A DNA stretch of 12,754 nt from Lachnospiraceae bacterium UBA3692 (GTDB lineage Bacteria > Bacillota > Clostridia > Lachnospirales > Lachnospiraceae). Both the position numbers and the translations under genes were made by a program. The notes under the pieces are model-generated. The model did not search any database. It was not told the origin of the DNA and saw nothing but the letters and a program-made list of their open reading frames with translations. The stretch covers positions 12,226 through 24,979 of the forward strand of contig DFIR01000022.1 of assembly GCA_002372815.1 (NCBI GenBank), given 5' to 3'. Below are positions 6,554 through 12,754 of this stretch, one piece after another; positions within the stretch are counted from its first letter, which is position 1, and the number at the start of each line of letters is the position of its first letter.

Positions 6554-7996
6554 TCACCTCCCTTCGTGCGTGTGCGCTGTCACGCTGCGCGCATAATGCT
6601 TGTTCCCGGACTGCCGTACATCGTACGCGTGCGCGGACGCGCGGTCCTCAGGGCGGAGGCTGCTGTCGATGTCCGTATTCCGGTCGCCTCTCTCGATCGC
6701 CGCCTCGGCCTCCCGGGCGTCCGCGGCGAGTTCCTCGTCCGTCAGGCGGCGGACCTTCAGGCGCATGATGCGGTTGTGGCGCATGACGAGCACCGAGATC
6801 TTGGTCCCGAGATAGCGGAAGCTGTCGCCCGCCACCGGAATCGAAGGAAACGCTTCATAGGCCAGCTCATTCATGAGCTTCCGGCCGATCTCCTCCTCGA
6901 TCTCCTCCGTGTAGTCGATCCCCAGCTCATCGAGCACGTCGATCACATGCTCCTCCGGGTTGACGCTGTAGGAGCCGTCCGTCATGGGCACGACATTGCG
7001 CACCGCGCGGTCGTCCTCGTCCCAGATCTCGCCGACAAGTTCCTCCAGGATATCCTCGTCCGTCACGATGCCCAGCGTCCCGCCGTAATTGTCCGTGACG
7101 ACGGCGAGATTGATCTTCTTCCGGGACATGATGGTCAGAAGATCGTCGATCTTCGTGGACTGGTGGATGAAGAAAGGCTCATAAAGGAGCGGCCGGATAT
7201 CGACGGCCTTCCTCCCGCGCATGTAATAGCGGATATATCTGCGGATGTGCAGGATGCCGATGATGTTGTCGATCGTGCCCTCATAGACCGGCAGACGGCT
7301 GTGGTTCTGCTCCTTGATGAACGAGAGGATCTCCTCCTGCGGCATATTGATATCGATCGCCGCCACGTCCATGCGGCTCGTGAGGATGCTCTCCACCGTC
7401 ACGTCGCCGAACTGCAGCGCGGACGAGATCAGGTCCCCCTGCGCCTCGTCGATCGTGCCCTCCTCGGTCATATCCTCGATGATATCGTAGAGATCATTCT
7501 CTGTGACGGAGGTCTCGTCCTCCCCTTTGGTCAGTCCTGCCGCCGCATTGCCGATCCATGTCAGGAACGAAGCGGCCGGCATCAGGAGCGTCATCAGGAA
7601 CCGCAGCGGCCCCACCGTCGCCAGGCTCATCTGCAGACTGTATTTGCGCGCAATACTTTTAGGCAGCATTTCTCCGAAGAAAAACACCACCAGCGTCGTA
7701 ATCAGTGTGGACAAGGATACTGCCGAGATGCCCCACCGCCTCGTCACATAGACAGTCACGATGGAAGCGGCGGCCAGATGCACGATATTCGTGCAGATCA
7801 GAAGTGTCGTGACCGCACGGTCAAAATGCTCCGTAACATAGAGAGCTTTCTTCGCGCGCTCATCCCCTTTCTCGGCGTCTGTCTTCAGACGCACATGGGA
7901 GACAGAAGCGAACGCGGTCTCCGCGACCGCAAAGAACATCGCCGCAAACAACAGCAACAGCAAGGTCAGCCATGTCATTCGACTGCCATCGTCCAT
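6554..7996 (-). CDS. CNNM/CorC-type membrane protein 2, paralogue of the downstream gene
   Basis: A 480-residue paralogue with the same order: DUF21 membrane domain (about residues 7-155, with FFAVAETAFA and GEMLPK at 109-114), CBS pair (about 205-325, SRLPVYEG, VTDNYGGTLGIV) and CorC/HlyC domain (about 338-418). It ends in a charged, probably disordered tail of about 60 residues (EELAADAREAEAAIERGD onward) that its neighbour lacks. It is predicted to sit in the cytoplasmic membrane and to act in divalent cation homeostasis. The start at 7996 follows GAAGGAG at 14 bases, a little far. A second ATG six codons later (MTWLTL) is an alternative, and an in-frame stop upstream excludes earlier starts. 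This is the first gene of the minus-strand run. The upstream region is the repeat block, and no convincing promoter is seen. Confidence 0.92.
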   Translation of the reverse strand: MDDGSRMTWLTLLLLLFAAMFFAVAETAFASVSHVRLKTDAEKGDERAKKALYVTEHFDRAVTTLLICTNIVHLAAASIVTVYVTRRWGISAVSLSTLITTLVVFFFGEMLPKSIARKYSLQMSLATVGPLRFLMTLLMPAASFLTWIGNAAAGLTKGEDETSVTENDLYDIIEDMTEEGTIDEAQGDLISSALQFGDVTVESILTSRMDVAAIDINMPQEEILSFIKEQNHSRLPVYEGTIDNIIGILHIRRYIRYYMRGRKAVDIRPLLYEPFFIHQSTKIDDLLTIMSRKKINLAVVTDNYGGTLGIVTDEDILEELVGEIWDEDDRAVRNVVPMTDGSYSVNPEEHVIDVLDELGIDYTEEIEEEIGRKLMNELAYEAFPSIPVAGDSFRYLGTKISVLVMRHNRIMRLKVRRLTDEELAADAREAEAAIERGDRNTDIDSSLRPEDRASAHAYDVRQSGNKHYARSVTAHTHEGR

Positions 7997-8113
7997 AAGA
8001 CTCGATCACACTCCTTCAATAAAGAAATGAACGATATTTACATCATGCCCATGAGCGTACCATAAAACGCCCCTCCGCGCAAGAACGACCGCGCAGTACC
8101 GCGCAGGGGACCG

Positions 8114-8207
8114 CGCGCAGGGGACGGTTCTCTGCGCGCTGCGTATACAATAATACAGTTCGCGCAGGGGACGGTTCTCCGCGCGCTGCGTATACAATAA
8201 TACAGGA
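8114..8207 (+). repeat. 47-bp tandem duplication carrying two REP-like hairpins
   Basis: Unit 1 (8114-8160) and unit 2 (8161-8207) differ at only about three positions. Each unit has CGCGCAGGGG-ACGGT-TCTC(T/C)GCGCG, a 10-position hairpin, followed by CTGCGTATACAATAATACAG. A truncated copy of the first arm (GCGCAGGGGA at 8101-8110) precedes them. The units point opposite to the copies at 4440, 5274 and 8854. Confidence 0.9.
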
Positions 8208-8449
8208 ACCTTCGTCCCATATCCGTGAGAGCCACGGATCACTTCGCGGAGATGTACTCAGATCTGCGCGGCGCACCTGCCGGGCAATGACCAACTCGGA
8301 CCCCGTTCTGATGAACGGGCTCCTCAGACATTGGGTCAACAAAATCCGCAGCCGGAAGCCGCGGATTTTGACCCGGCAGATGCCCTGCGCAGATCAGGTA
8401 CATCAACCCGCTCGTTCAAAGTGTCTCTCCCGGATACGGGATGTCGGTT
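8202..8449 (+). repeat. Left module (long form) of the inverted repeat pair
   Basis: In order: ACAGGAACC with CGTCCCATATCCG; a 26-bp block (8227-8252) identical to the right module; a stem arm GATGTAC (8251-8257); an insert of about 120 bases; the returning arm GTACATC (8398-8404); and CAACCCGCT to TGTCGGTT (8403-8449), nearly identical to the right module and containing the small hairpin CCCGGATACGGG. Hairpin copies lie on both sides, at 8161 and, in reverse, at 8479. Confidence 0.8.
8251..8404 (+). other. Strongly structured three-way-junction element, possible ncRNA or structured DNA
   Basis: By eye the sequence folds as follows. P1 is GATGTAC/GTACATC (8251-8257 with 8398-8404) and, after a small internal loop, GATCTGCGC/GCGCAGATC (8261-8269 with 8387-8395). 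P2 is CTGCCG/CGGCAG (8277-8282 with 8374-8379). P3 is CAATG/CATTG (8285-8289 with 8329-8333), capped by CCCGTTC-TGAT-GAACGGG (8302-8319). P4 is GGTCA and AAATCCGC (8334-8349, 3-base bulge) with GCGGATTTTGACC (8361-8373), with GGAA in the apical loop. P3 and P4 abut directly (8333/8334) and only two bases of the junction are unpaired. The whole thing can form on either strand. I recognise no known RNA family. Transcription is not shown; no promoter is clear. Confidence 0.6.
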
Positions 8450-8478
8450 CCTGCCGTTATTGTACTCTACAGCCCGCT

Positions 8479-8495
8479 CGGAGAACCGTCCTCCG
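8479..8495 (-). repeat. Diverged REP-like hairpin closing the left module
   Basis: CGGAGAACCGTCCTCCG forms a perfect 5-bp stem (CGGAG/CTCCG). It is in reverse orientation to the copies at 8114 and 8161, and upstream it carries a degenerate version of their linker (TTATTGTACTCTACAG at 8457-8472). The left module is thus bounded by inverted hairpin copies. Confidence 0.65.
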
Positions 8496-8525
8496 GCGCG
8501 GCGGAAGAGCGGAAGGACGCTTTAT

Positions 8526-8647
8526 GGTCGCTGCAGACTCTATTCCGTCCATCTTCCGTACTTCTCGTCCCCGGCAGAATCCGATGTACGCTCCGCGGTC
8601 GCTGCAGACTCTATTCTGTCCATCTTCCGTACTTCTCGTCCACGGCA
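8526..8647. repeat. 51-bp direct repeat, two copies with a 71-bp period
   Basis: 8526-8576 and 8597-8647 match at 49 of 51 positions (both begin GGTCGCTGCAGACTCTATTC and end near TACTTCTCGTCC). The 20-bp spacer between the copies is unrelated to either. The repeat lies between the two inverted modules. No start codon, ribosome binding site or codon pattern supports coding. Two units are too few to call an array. Confidence 0.85.
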
Positions 8648-8684
8648 TTTCGCACGTGCTTCGCGTACAGCAGCCCTCCTGTGG

Positions 8685-8714
8685 GCCGCACAGCAGAAGG
8701 TTCTCCGTGTGGGC
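8685..8714 (+). repeat. Degenerate REP-like hairpin at the inner end of the right module
   Basis: GCCGCACAGCAGAAGGTTCT is followed by CCGTGTGGGC. The CACA/TGTG and GCC/GGC pairs keep a stem and GGTTCTC is conserved, but the GGGGAC half has changed to CAGAAG. It points opposite to the copy at 8854, so the right module also has inverted hairpins at its two ends. Confidence 0.5.
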
Positions 8715-8722
8715 ACAACGGA

Positions 8723-8844
8723 AACCGACACCCCGTATCCGGGAGAGACACTTTTGAGCAAGCGGGTTGACGCACCTGCCCAGGTCTAAGTGCGTCTCCG
8801 CGAAGTGATCCGTGGCTCTCCGGATACGGGACGGCGGTTTCTGT
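8723..8844 (-). repeat. Right module (short form) of the inverted repeat pair
   Basis: Read on the minus strand it has the same order as the left module, but the insert is missing. The arms GACGCAC and GTGCGTC (plus-strand positions 8769-8775 and 8790-8796) are separated by only 14 bases. Compared with the left module (GATGTAC/GTACATC) two base pairs have changed in both arms, T-A to C-G each time, so pairing is preserved. Confidence 0.8.
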
Positions 8845-8848
8845 CTAT

Positions 8849-8880
8849 GCTCACACAGAGAACCGTCCCCTGTGCGAGCC
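8849..8880 (-). repeat. REP-like hairpin right after the permease stop codon
   Basis: The core minus-strand hairpin is CACAGGGG-ACGGT-TCTCTGTG (8874-8854), extended by GCTC/GAGC to 8849-8880 with one mismatch. It begins 2 bases after the TGA at 8883. Its stem ends differ in sequence from the GCGC-type copies but stay complementary. It may act as a weak terminator or 3'-end stabiliser; there is no T-tract. Confidence 0.8.
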
Positions 8881-8882
8881 TG

Positions 8883-11492
8883 TCATTCCACGGATTTCAA
8901 TGATTCCACCATGTCTATCTTCTGTATGGAGAAGAAGGCAAAGAAGTTCACGCTCAGTGAGAAGAGGATCGTCAGGCCGGCGGCGTACAGGTAGCTCTTT
9001 GTGTGGAGGCCGCGGCCGAGGAGGAGGTAGTCCATCTCGATGGTGCCGATCAGCCAGCGGTGGAGCCAGCGGCCGGCGGGGATGCCCAGAAGGACCGCCA
9101 GCAGCGTCAGGAAGATGTTCTCGCGATAGACATAGGAAGCGGTCTCCCCGTCGTAGAAGCCGAGGACCTTCAGCGTCGCCAGTTCCCGGAGGCGCTCCGT
9201 GACGTTGATGTTCGTCAGGTTGAAAAGGACCAGGAAAGCGAGTGCCGCAGCAGCGATCAGGATGATCCAGACCACCGCGTCCAGGCTCTTCATGCTGTCC
9301 TCATAGTGCCCGCGGACCTCGTCGATCCGGTTGTACGTGCGCACCGCGCGCAGGGAAGAAACACGTGCCGCCACGTCGGCGGGATCGGCGCCCGGCGCTG
9401 TCCCGAGCAGGAGCGTGTTGTCGACGGCTTTTTCGCCGAAAACTTCCCGGTATGTCTCCGCTGTCATGTACACGTAGTGCACGATATAGTTTTCACAGAT
9501 GCCGGACACGCGCGCCGGATACTCCAGTTCCTCTGACTCCCGCAGCAGGATGGTCTCCCCCTCGGAGATGTGCAGCAGCTCCTGCATCCGCTCATCGATG
9601 AGGACCCCGCCGTCAGGGACGGTCAAGGTGTCCTCTTCTTCCTGCGCGCTCCGGGCGGCATTCAGGCCCGCCCCGCTCCGGTCCGCTCCTCCCCCGTAGC
9701 GCTTCACGCCGCCGCCCTCCGGGTAGAGCCGGATAAAGTTTCCAAGCGTCTCCCAGTCATCCGTGACTGTGAGGGTGACGTTCTCGACGATCCCCGCCTC
9801 CGTGCGCACACTGATCTCCCGCTGCATGCAGAGGGCGTAGGCGCCGATGCCCGGGTCCGCGTCCAGCGACTCCTGCAGCGCAGCCTGCTCGGAAGGCCGC
9901 AGGTCCTCGCTGATCCGGGCCGTGGCGCTGTAGAGCATCAGGTCGTCGAACTGCCACCGCAGCACGTCGAAGATCGAGTCCCGGATCCCGAAACCGGTGA
10001 CGAGCAGCGCCATGCAGCCGGCGATCCCGGCCGTCGTCATCCACAGCCTCTTCTGGTAGCGGAACAGGTTGCGCATGCTGACTTTCCGGAGAAAAGAGAG
10101 CCGGCTCCACACCGGCGTGATCCTCTCGAGCAGGATCCTCCGCCCCGGCCGCGGCGCCCGCGGCCGCAGCAGCTCCGCCGGCTGTGCCAGCAGGTTCGAC
10201 CGGCAAGCCCCCCAGGCCGCCCCGGCTGTCGCCAGAAGCGCCGCCCCGAGGCATACGCCCGCCGTCACCGGGGACATCCCCGGCTGCAGGGGCGGCAGCA
10301 GGTACAGGATCCCCCACTCGTAGTAGATCAGCTCCGGGATCACCAGCCCGCCGATCAGGAGCCCGGCCGCGCCGCCCAGAAGGCTCGCCGCCGCGGCATA
10401 CCCCAGATACTTCATCGAGACGGCCGCGTCGGAGAATCCCAGCGCCTTCAGGGACCCGATCTCCGTCCGGTGCTCCTCCACCATCCGCGTCATGGAAGTC
10501 AGCGAGCTGAGCGCCGCGACAAGGAAGAAGACGACCGGGAAGACCGTCGCCAGGTCGCTCATCCGCTCCGCGTCATTCGTGAACTCCACGTAGCTGCGGA
10601 TCGAGTTCCGGTCGAGGACGTACCAGTCCCCGGCAGGGATCTCCAGATTGGATACATCCCCCGTCAGAAGCTGCGACAGCAGATCCGTAAATGTCATGTC
10701 GCTGCGGATCTGGTCTCTCCGCAGCCGCGCCCGCTCCTTCGCGAGCGGCTCCATGCGGTCGATAAAATCATCCACCGCCTCCTCATACGCCGCATCCGTG
10801 TAGCAGTTCCACCCCTGCACGCCTTCCAGTTCCAGGTAGATCGAGGTGTAGTATGGGGCGGTGAAGTTTTCTCCGGGGAGCATGACGAATCCCGTGCTGC
10901 TCCCGCTGCCCGTCTGCGAGCCGCCCCGGTTGCGCGACACGTACAGCGGGTCCCGCACCATCCCGACGATGGTATAAGTGTGCCGGACGAGCGGATCCTC
11001 CTCCAGCGCGCTGTTGTAGGCCTGCCGCGTGTCGACCGTCAGGCTGCTGCCGACCTCCAGTCCCAGCGCCTCCAGGACCTTGGCCTCCGTCACGCACTCG
11101 TCCGGCGCCTCCGGGAGGCGCCCCTCCTCGAGCTCCGGCAGGTTCAGGACCGCCGGCAGGCTGAGCACCGTCACGCTCTCCTCCCCGCTGCGGGCATCAA
11201 AAGAGCGGCTGCCCTCCGCGGCCTGTACGCCGGGAAAGGCAGCCGCCGCTGCCAGGTCCTCTTCTGTGAGTCCCAGTGCGGAGAGGATCCGCACATCCAT
11301 AAAATGCTGCCGGTCGTAGTAGGCGTCCATCGTCCGCTGCATGTCGGGCGCCGTCATCCGGAGCCCGGCGAGAAAGCCCACGGCCAGCAGGTTCATCAAA
11401 AAGAGCGAGAGGAACCGTTTCCGCGTGCGGCGGATCTCCCGAAACATATCCGTGATGAGCCTGTCCGGCCTGTGTGTCTCTCTCATCTGCAT
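8883..11492 (-). CDS. Large FtsX/MacB-family ABC transporter permease
   Basis: An 869-residue membrane protein with two FtsX-type halves. The first helix is at about residues 27-46, preceded by the basic RRTRKRF. A long extracytoplasmic region follows (about 47-312), then three helices around 314-430 including the cytoplasmic-loop motif EIGSLKALGFS (344-354), a second N-type helix at about 485-503, a second extracytoplasmic region, and a last group of helices from about 755 on with ELATLKVLGF. This is the layout of permeases that pair with a LolD/MacB-like ATPase to export lipids or peptides or to resist antimicrobials. No ATPase gene is adjacent. The start at 11492 is set by GGAAGGA six bases upstream. 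The gene begins 27 bases after the fhs stop, so it may be read through from fhs. The substrate is unknown. Confidence 0.9.
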   Translation of the reverse strand: MQMRETHRPDRLITDMFREIRRTRKRFLSLFLMNLLAVGFLAGLRMTAPDMQRTMDAYYDRQHFMDVRILSALGLTEEDLAAAAAFPGVQAAEGSRSFDARSGEESVTVLSLPAVLNLPELEEGRLPEAPDECVTEAKVLEALGLEVGSSLTVDTRQAYNSALEEDPLVRHTYTIVGMVRDPLYVSRNRGGSQTGSGSSTGFVMLPGENFTAPYYTSIYLELEGVQGWNCYTDAAYEEAVDDFIDRMEPLAKERARLRRDQIRSDMTFTDLLSQLLTGDVSNLEIPAGDWYVLDRNSIRSYVEFTNDAERMSDLATVFPVVFFLVAALSSLTSMTRMVEEHRTEIGSLKALGFSDAAVSMKYLGYAAAASLLGGAAGLLIGGLVIPELIYYEWGILYLLPPLQPGMSPVTAGVCLGAALLATAGAAWGACRSNLLAQPAELLRPRAPRPGRRILLERITPVWSRLSFLRKVSMRNLFRYQKRLWMTTAGIAGCMALLVTGFGIRDSIFDVLRWQFDDLMLYSATARISEDLRPSEQAALQESLDADPGIGAYALCMQREISVRTEAGIVENVTLTVTDDWETLGNFIRLYPEGGGVKRYGGGADRSGAGLNAARSAQEEEDTLTVPDGGVLIDERMQELLHISEGETILLRESEELEYPARVSGICENYIVHYVYMTAETYREVFGEKAVDNTLLLGTAPGADPADVAARVSSLRAVRTYNRIDEVRGHYEDSMKSLDAVVWIILIAAAALAFLVLFNLTNINVTERLRELATLKVLGFYDGETASYVYRENIFLTLLAVLLGIPAGRWLHRWLIGTIEMDYLLLGRGLHTKSYLYAAGLTILFSLSVNFFAFFSIQKIDMVESLKSVE

Positions 11493-11496
11493 CCGC

Positions 11497-11510
11497 GGTC
11501 CTTCCGGACC
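11497..11510 (-). promoter_or_regulatory. Hairpin presenting the ribosome binding site of the permease gene
   Basis: On the minus strand GGTCC-GGAA-GGACC forms a 5-bp stem with a GNRA-type tetraloop. The Shine-Dalgarno GGAAGGA (11505-11499) lies in the loop and the 3' side of the stem, five bases from the ATG. The stem could limit initiation on an isolated transcript and be opened by ribosomes finishing fhs 10 bases upstream. This regulatory reading is inferred. Confidence 0.35.
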
Positions 11511-11519
11511 CTGAAACGA

Positions 11520-12754
11520 TCAGAACAGTCCGCTGATCTTTCCGTTCTCGTCCACGTCGATCCGCTCCGCCGCGGGCACCTTCGGCAGGCCGGGCATCGT
11601 CATGATGTCGCCGGTCAGCGCGACGATGAAGCCCGCGCCCGCGCTCACCTTCAGGTTGCGCACGGAGACGGTGAAGCCCTTCGGTGCGCCCAGCAGCGCC
11701 GGGTCATCCGAGAAGGAGTACTGCGTCTTGGCCATGCAGATCGGGAGACCCGCGAAGCCGAGATCGGTCAGCTGCTTCACCTGCTTGACCGCGTTGCCCA
11801 CCAGCTGCACGCCGTCGGCGTGATAGATCTTCCGGCAGATCATGTCCAGCTTCTCCTCGATGGAGAGATCCAGCGGATAGGACTGACGGAAATCATTCGG
11901 CAGCTCGCAGAGGCGCACGACCTCTTCGGCCAGTGCCTTTCCGCCTTCGCCGCCCTTGGCCCACACTTCGGAGAGCGCGACGTTCACGCCCAGCTCGCGG
12001 CACTTCGCCTCGACCAGGTCCAGCTCCGCCTTCGTGTCGGTGGGGAAAGCATTGATCGCCACGACGCAGGGCAGCCCGTAGACGTCCTTGATGTTGCTGA
12101 CGTGCTGCAGCAGGTTCGGAAGGCCCTTCTCCAGCGCCTCCAGGTTCTCATTGTTCAGGTCCGCCTTCGGCACGCCGCCGTGATACTTCAGCGCGCGCAC
12201 GGTGGCCACGATGACGACCGCGCTCGGATGAAGGTCCGCAAGGCGGCACTTGATGTCCAGGAACTTCTCCGCGCCGAGGTCCGCCGCGAAGCCGGCCTCC
12301 GTGACGATGTAATCGCCGAGCTTCAGCGCCATCCTGGTGGCGGTCACGCTGTTGCAGCCGTGCGCGATGTTGGCGAAAGGTCCGCCGTGCACGAACGCAG
12401 GGGTGTGCTCCAGTGTCTGCACCAGATTGGGCTTCAGGGCATCCTTCAGCAGGGCCGCCATGGCGCCGTCCGCCTTCAGGTCATGGGCCGTCACCGGCTT
12501 GCCGTCATAAGTGTAGGCGACGATGATCCTGCCGAGACGCGCCTTCAGGTCCATGATGTCGGAGGCCAGACAGAGCACCGCCATGACCTCGGACGCCACC
12601 GTGATCTCGAAGCCGTCCTCGCGCGGCACGCCCTGCATCCTTCCGCCGAGACCGTCGACGATGTTGCGGAGCTGGCGGTCGTTCATGTCCACCGCGCGCT
12701 TCCAGGTGATCTGCTTCACGTCGATGCCCAGCTGGTTGCCCTGCTGGATGTGGT
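11520..12754 (-). CDS. fhs: Formate-tetrahydrofolate ligase, 5' end cut off by the window edge
   Basis: This is the C-terminal ~410 residues of a protein usually about 556 long, so roughly 145 N-terminal residues, including the ATP-binding loop, lie outside. The enzyme makes 10-formyl-THF from formate, THF and ATP in the cytoplasm. It feeds purine and formyl-Met synthesis and, in acetogens, the Wood-Ljungdahl methyl branch. Visible family marks in order are HIQQGNQLGID, VVDMNDRQLRNIV-like (here VDMNDRQLRNIVDGLGG), PFANIAHGCNSVTATRMAL, the second PROSITE-type signature VATVRALKYHGG, and the C-terminal GDIMTMPGLPKVPA. The frame is open through 12752, upstream of the GTG at 12719, so that GTG is internal and not the start. 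The gene ends with GLF and TGA, 27 bases before the permease start. Confidence 0.97.
   Translation of the reverse strand, partial: HIQQGNQLGIDVKQITWKRAVDMNDRQLRNIVDGLGGRMQGVPREDGFEITVASEVMAVLCLASDIMDLKARLGRIIVAYTYDGKPVTAHDLKADGAMAALLKDALKPNLVQTLEHTPAFVHGGPFANIAHGCNSVTATRMALKLGDYIVTEAGFAADLGAEKFLDIKCRLADLHPSAVVIVATVRALKYHGGVPKADLNNENLEALEKGLPNLLQHVSNIKDVYGLPCVVAINAFPTDTKAELDLVEAKCRELGVNVALSEVWAKGGEGGKALAEEVVRLCELPNDFRQSYPLDLSIEEKLDMICRKIYHADGVQLVGNAVKQVKQLTDLGFAGLPICMAKTQYSFSDDPALLGAPKGFTVSVRNLKVSAGAGFIVALTGDIMTMPGLPKVPAAERIDVDENGKISGLF

Larger units (their letters stand above)
8059..8528. repeat. Outer inverted ends of the left repeat module
   Basis: ACCATAAAACGCCCC at 8059-8073 and AGGACGCTTTATGGT at 8514-8528 are inverted copies, 12 of 15 positions complementary. 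Inside each lies a GC-rich stretch and then the REP-like hairpins (8114 and 8161 on the left, 8479 on the right), so the two halves mirror each other. No target-site duplication is evident beyond the ends, so the boundaries are tentative. Confidence 0.5.
7997..8882. repeat. Gene-free mosaic of nested direct and inverted repeats
   Basis: About 890 bases with no credible coding sequence. Open frames here are short, lack ribosome binding sites, overlap on both strands and translate repeated peptides from repeat copies. The block holds at least five copies of a GGGGACGGTTCTC-type hairpin, a 47-bp tandem duplication, a 51-bp direct repeat pair, and two homologous modules in opposite orientation (8202-8449 and 8723-8844). 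The modules share a perfect 26-bp inverted match (8227-8252 against 8795-8820). No transposase gene is present, so it would be a non-autonomous element or a nest of them. Confidence 0.85.

Noticed and set aside
6566..8065. Plus-strand open frame of 499 codons over CNNM-type gene 2
   Set aside because: It is an exact antisense shadow of a gene with clear DUF21, CBS and CorC motifs. The translation is rich in Arg, Asp and His with no fold signature.
8334..8373. GC-rich hairpin as a rho-independent terminator
   Set aside because: The stem is strong, but no T-tract follows on either strand, and the hairpin fits better as one arm of the three-way junction.
8334..8373. Bacterial SRP RNA, because of the GGAA apical loop
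   Set aside because: The flanking asymmetric loop and conserved bases of SRP helix 8 are absent, and the overall three-way layout does not fit.
8114..8647. Possible CRISPR array
   Set aside because: The repeats differ in length, orientation and spacing, there are only two units of each kind, and no cas gene is present.
8287..8789. Several overlapping short open frames in the repeat block
   Set aside because: They have no ribosome binding sites and overlap each other in three frames. Their repeated peptides (for example RAENRPLR and AEGRFMV) come from the DNA repeats.

Overview
The window is GC-rich bacterial DNA. It has strong GGAGG-type ribosome binding sites, tight gene packing and short operons. 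The gene content (formate-tetrahydrofolate ligase, a NifX-like domain fused to a SlyD-like isomerase, two CNNM/CorC-type membrane proteins, a glycoside hydrolase 43 remnant) fits an anaerobic, GC-rich member of the Clostridia, perhaps Lachnospiraceae-like. The taxon is an inference from gene style, since there is no rRNA or other marker here.

Left part (1-3400): a 3'-truncated aldo/keto reductase on the minus strand is divergent from a plus-strand pair, a type 2 argC and an EamA/DMT permease with a 4-base ATGA overlap. Both sides of the divergent gap have readable sigma-70-type promoters. Convergent to that pair is a small alpha/beta hydrolase. Just upstream of the hydrolase lies the wreck of a GH43 glycosidase gene, with about 60 N-terminal and about 20 C-terminal codons joined out of frame.

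Middle (3441-7996): a minus-strand run reads CNNM-type protein 2 -> CNNM-type protein 1 -> short-chain dehydrogenase -> NifX/SlyD fusion and ends at a hairpin plus T-tract terminator. The CNNM pair is a tandem duplication with overlapping ends. In the two following intergenic gaps the same small hairpin (core GGGGACGGTTCTC) sits between the stop codon and the next ribosome binding site.

Repeat block (7997-8882): about 890 bases without a credible gene. It is a mosaic of copies of the same hairpin, a 47-bp tandem duplication, a 51-bp direct repeat, and two related modules in inverted orientation, each bounded by inverted hairpin copies. One module carries an extra ~120-nt insert that folds on paper into a three-way junction. 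The stem at its base shows two compensatory base-pair changes relative to the other module. This is the most unusual signal in the window.

Right part (8883-12754): a large FtsX/MacB-type permease without an ATPase partner in the window lies 27 bases downstream of a 5'-truncated formate-tetrahydrofolate ligase gene, both on the minus strand.

I see no tRNA, rRNA, CRISPR array, transposase, integrase or phage gene.
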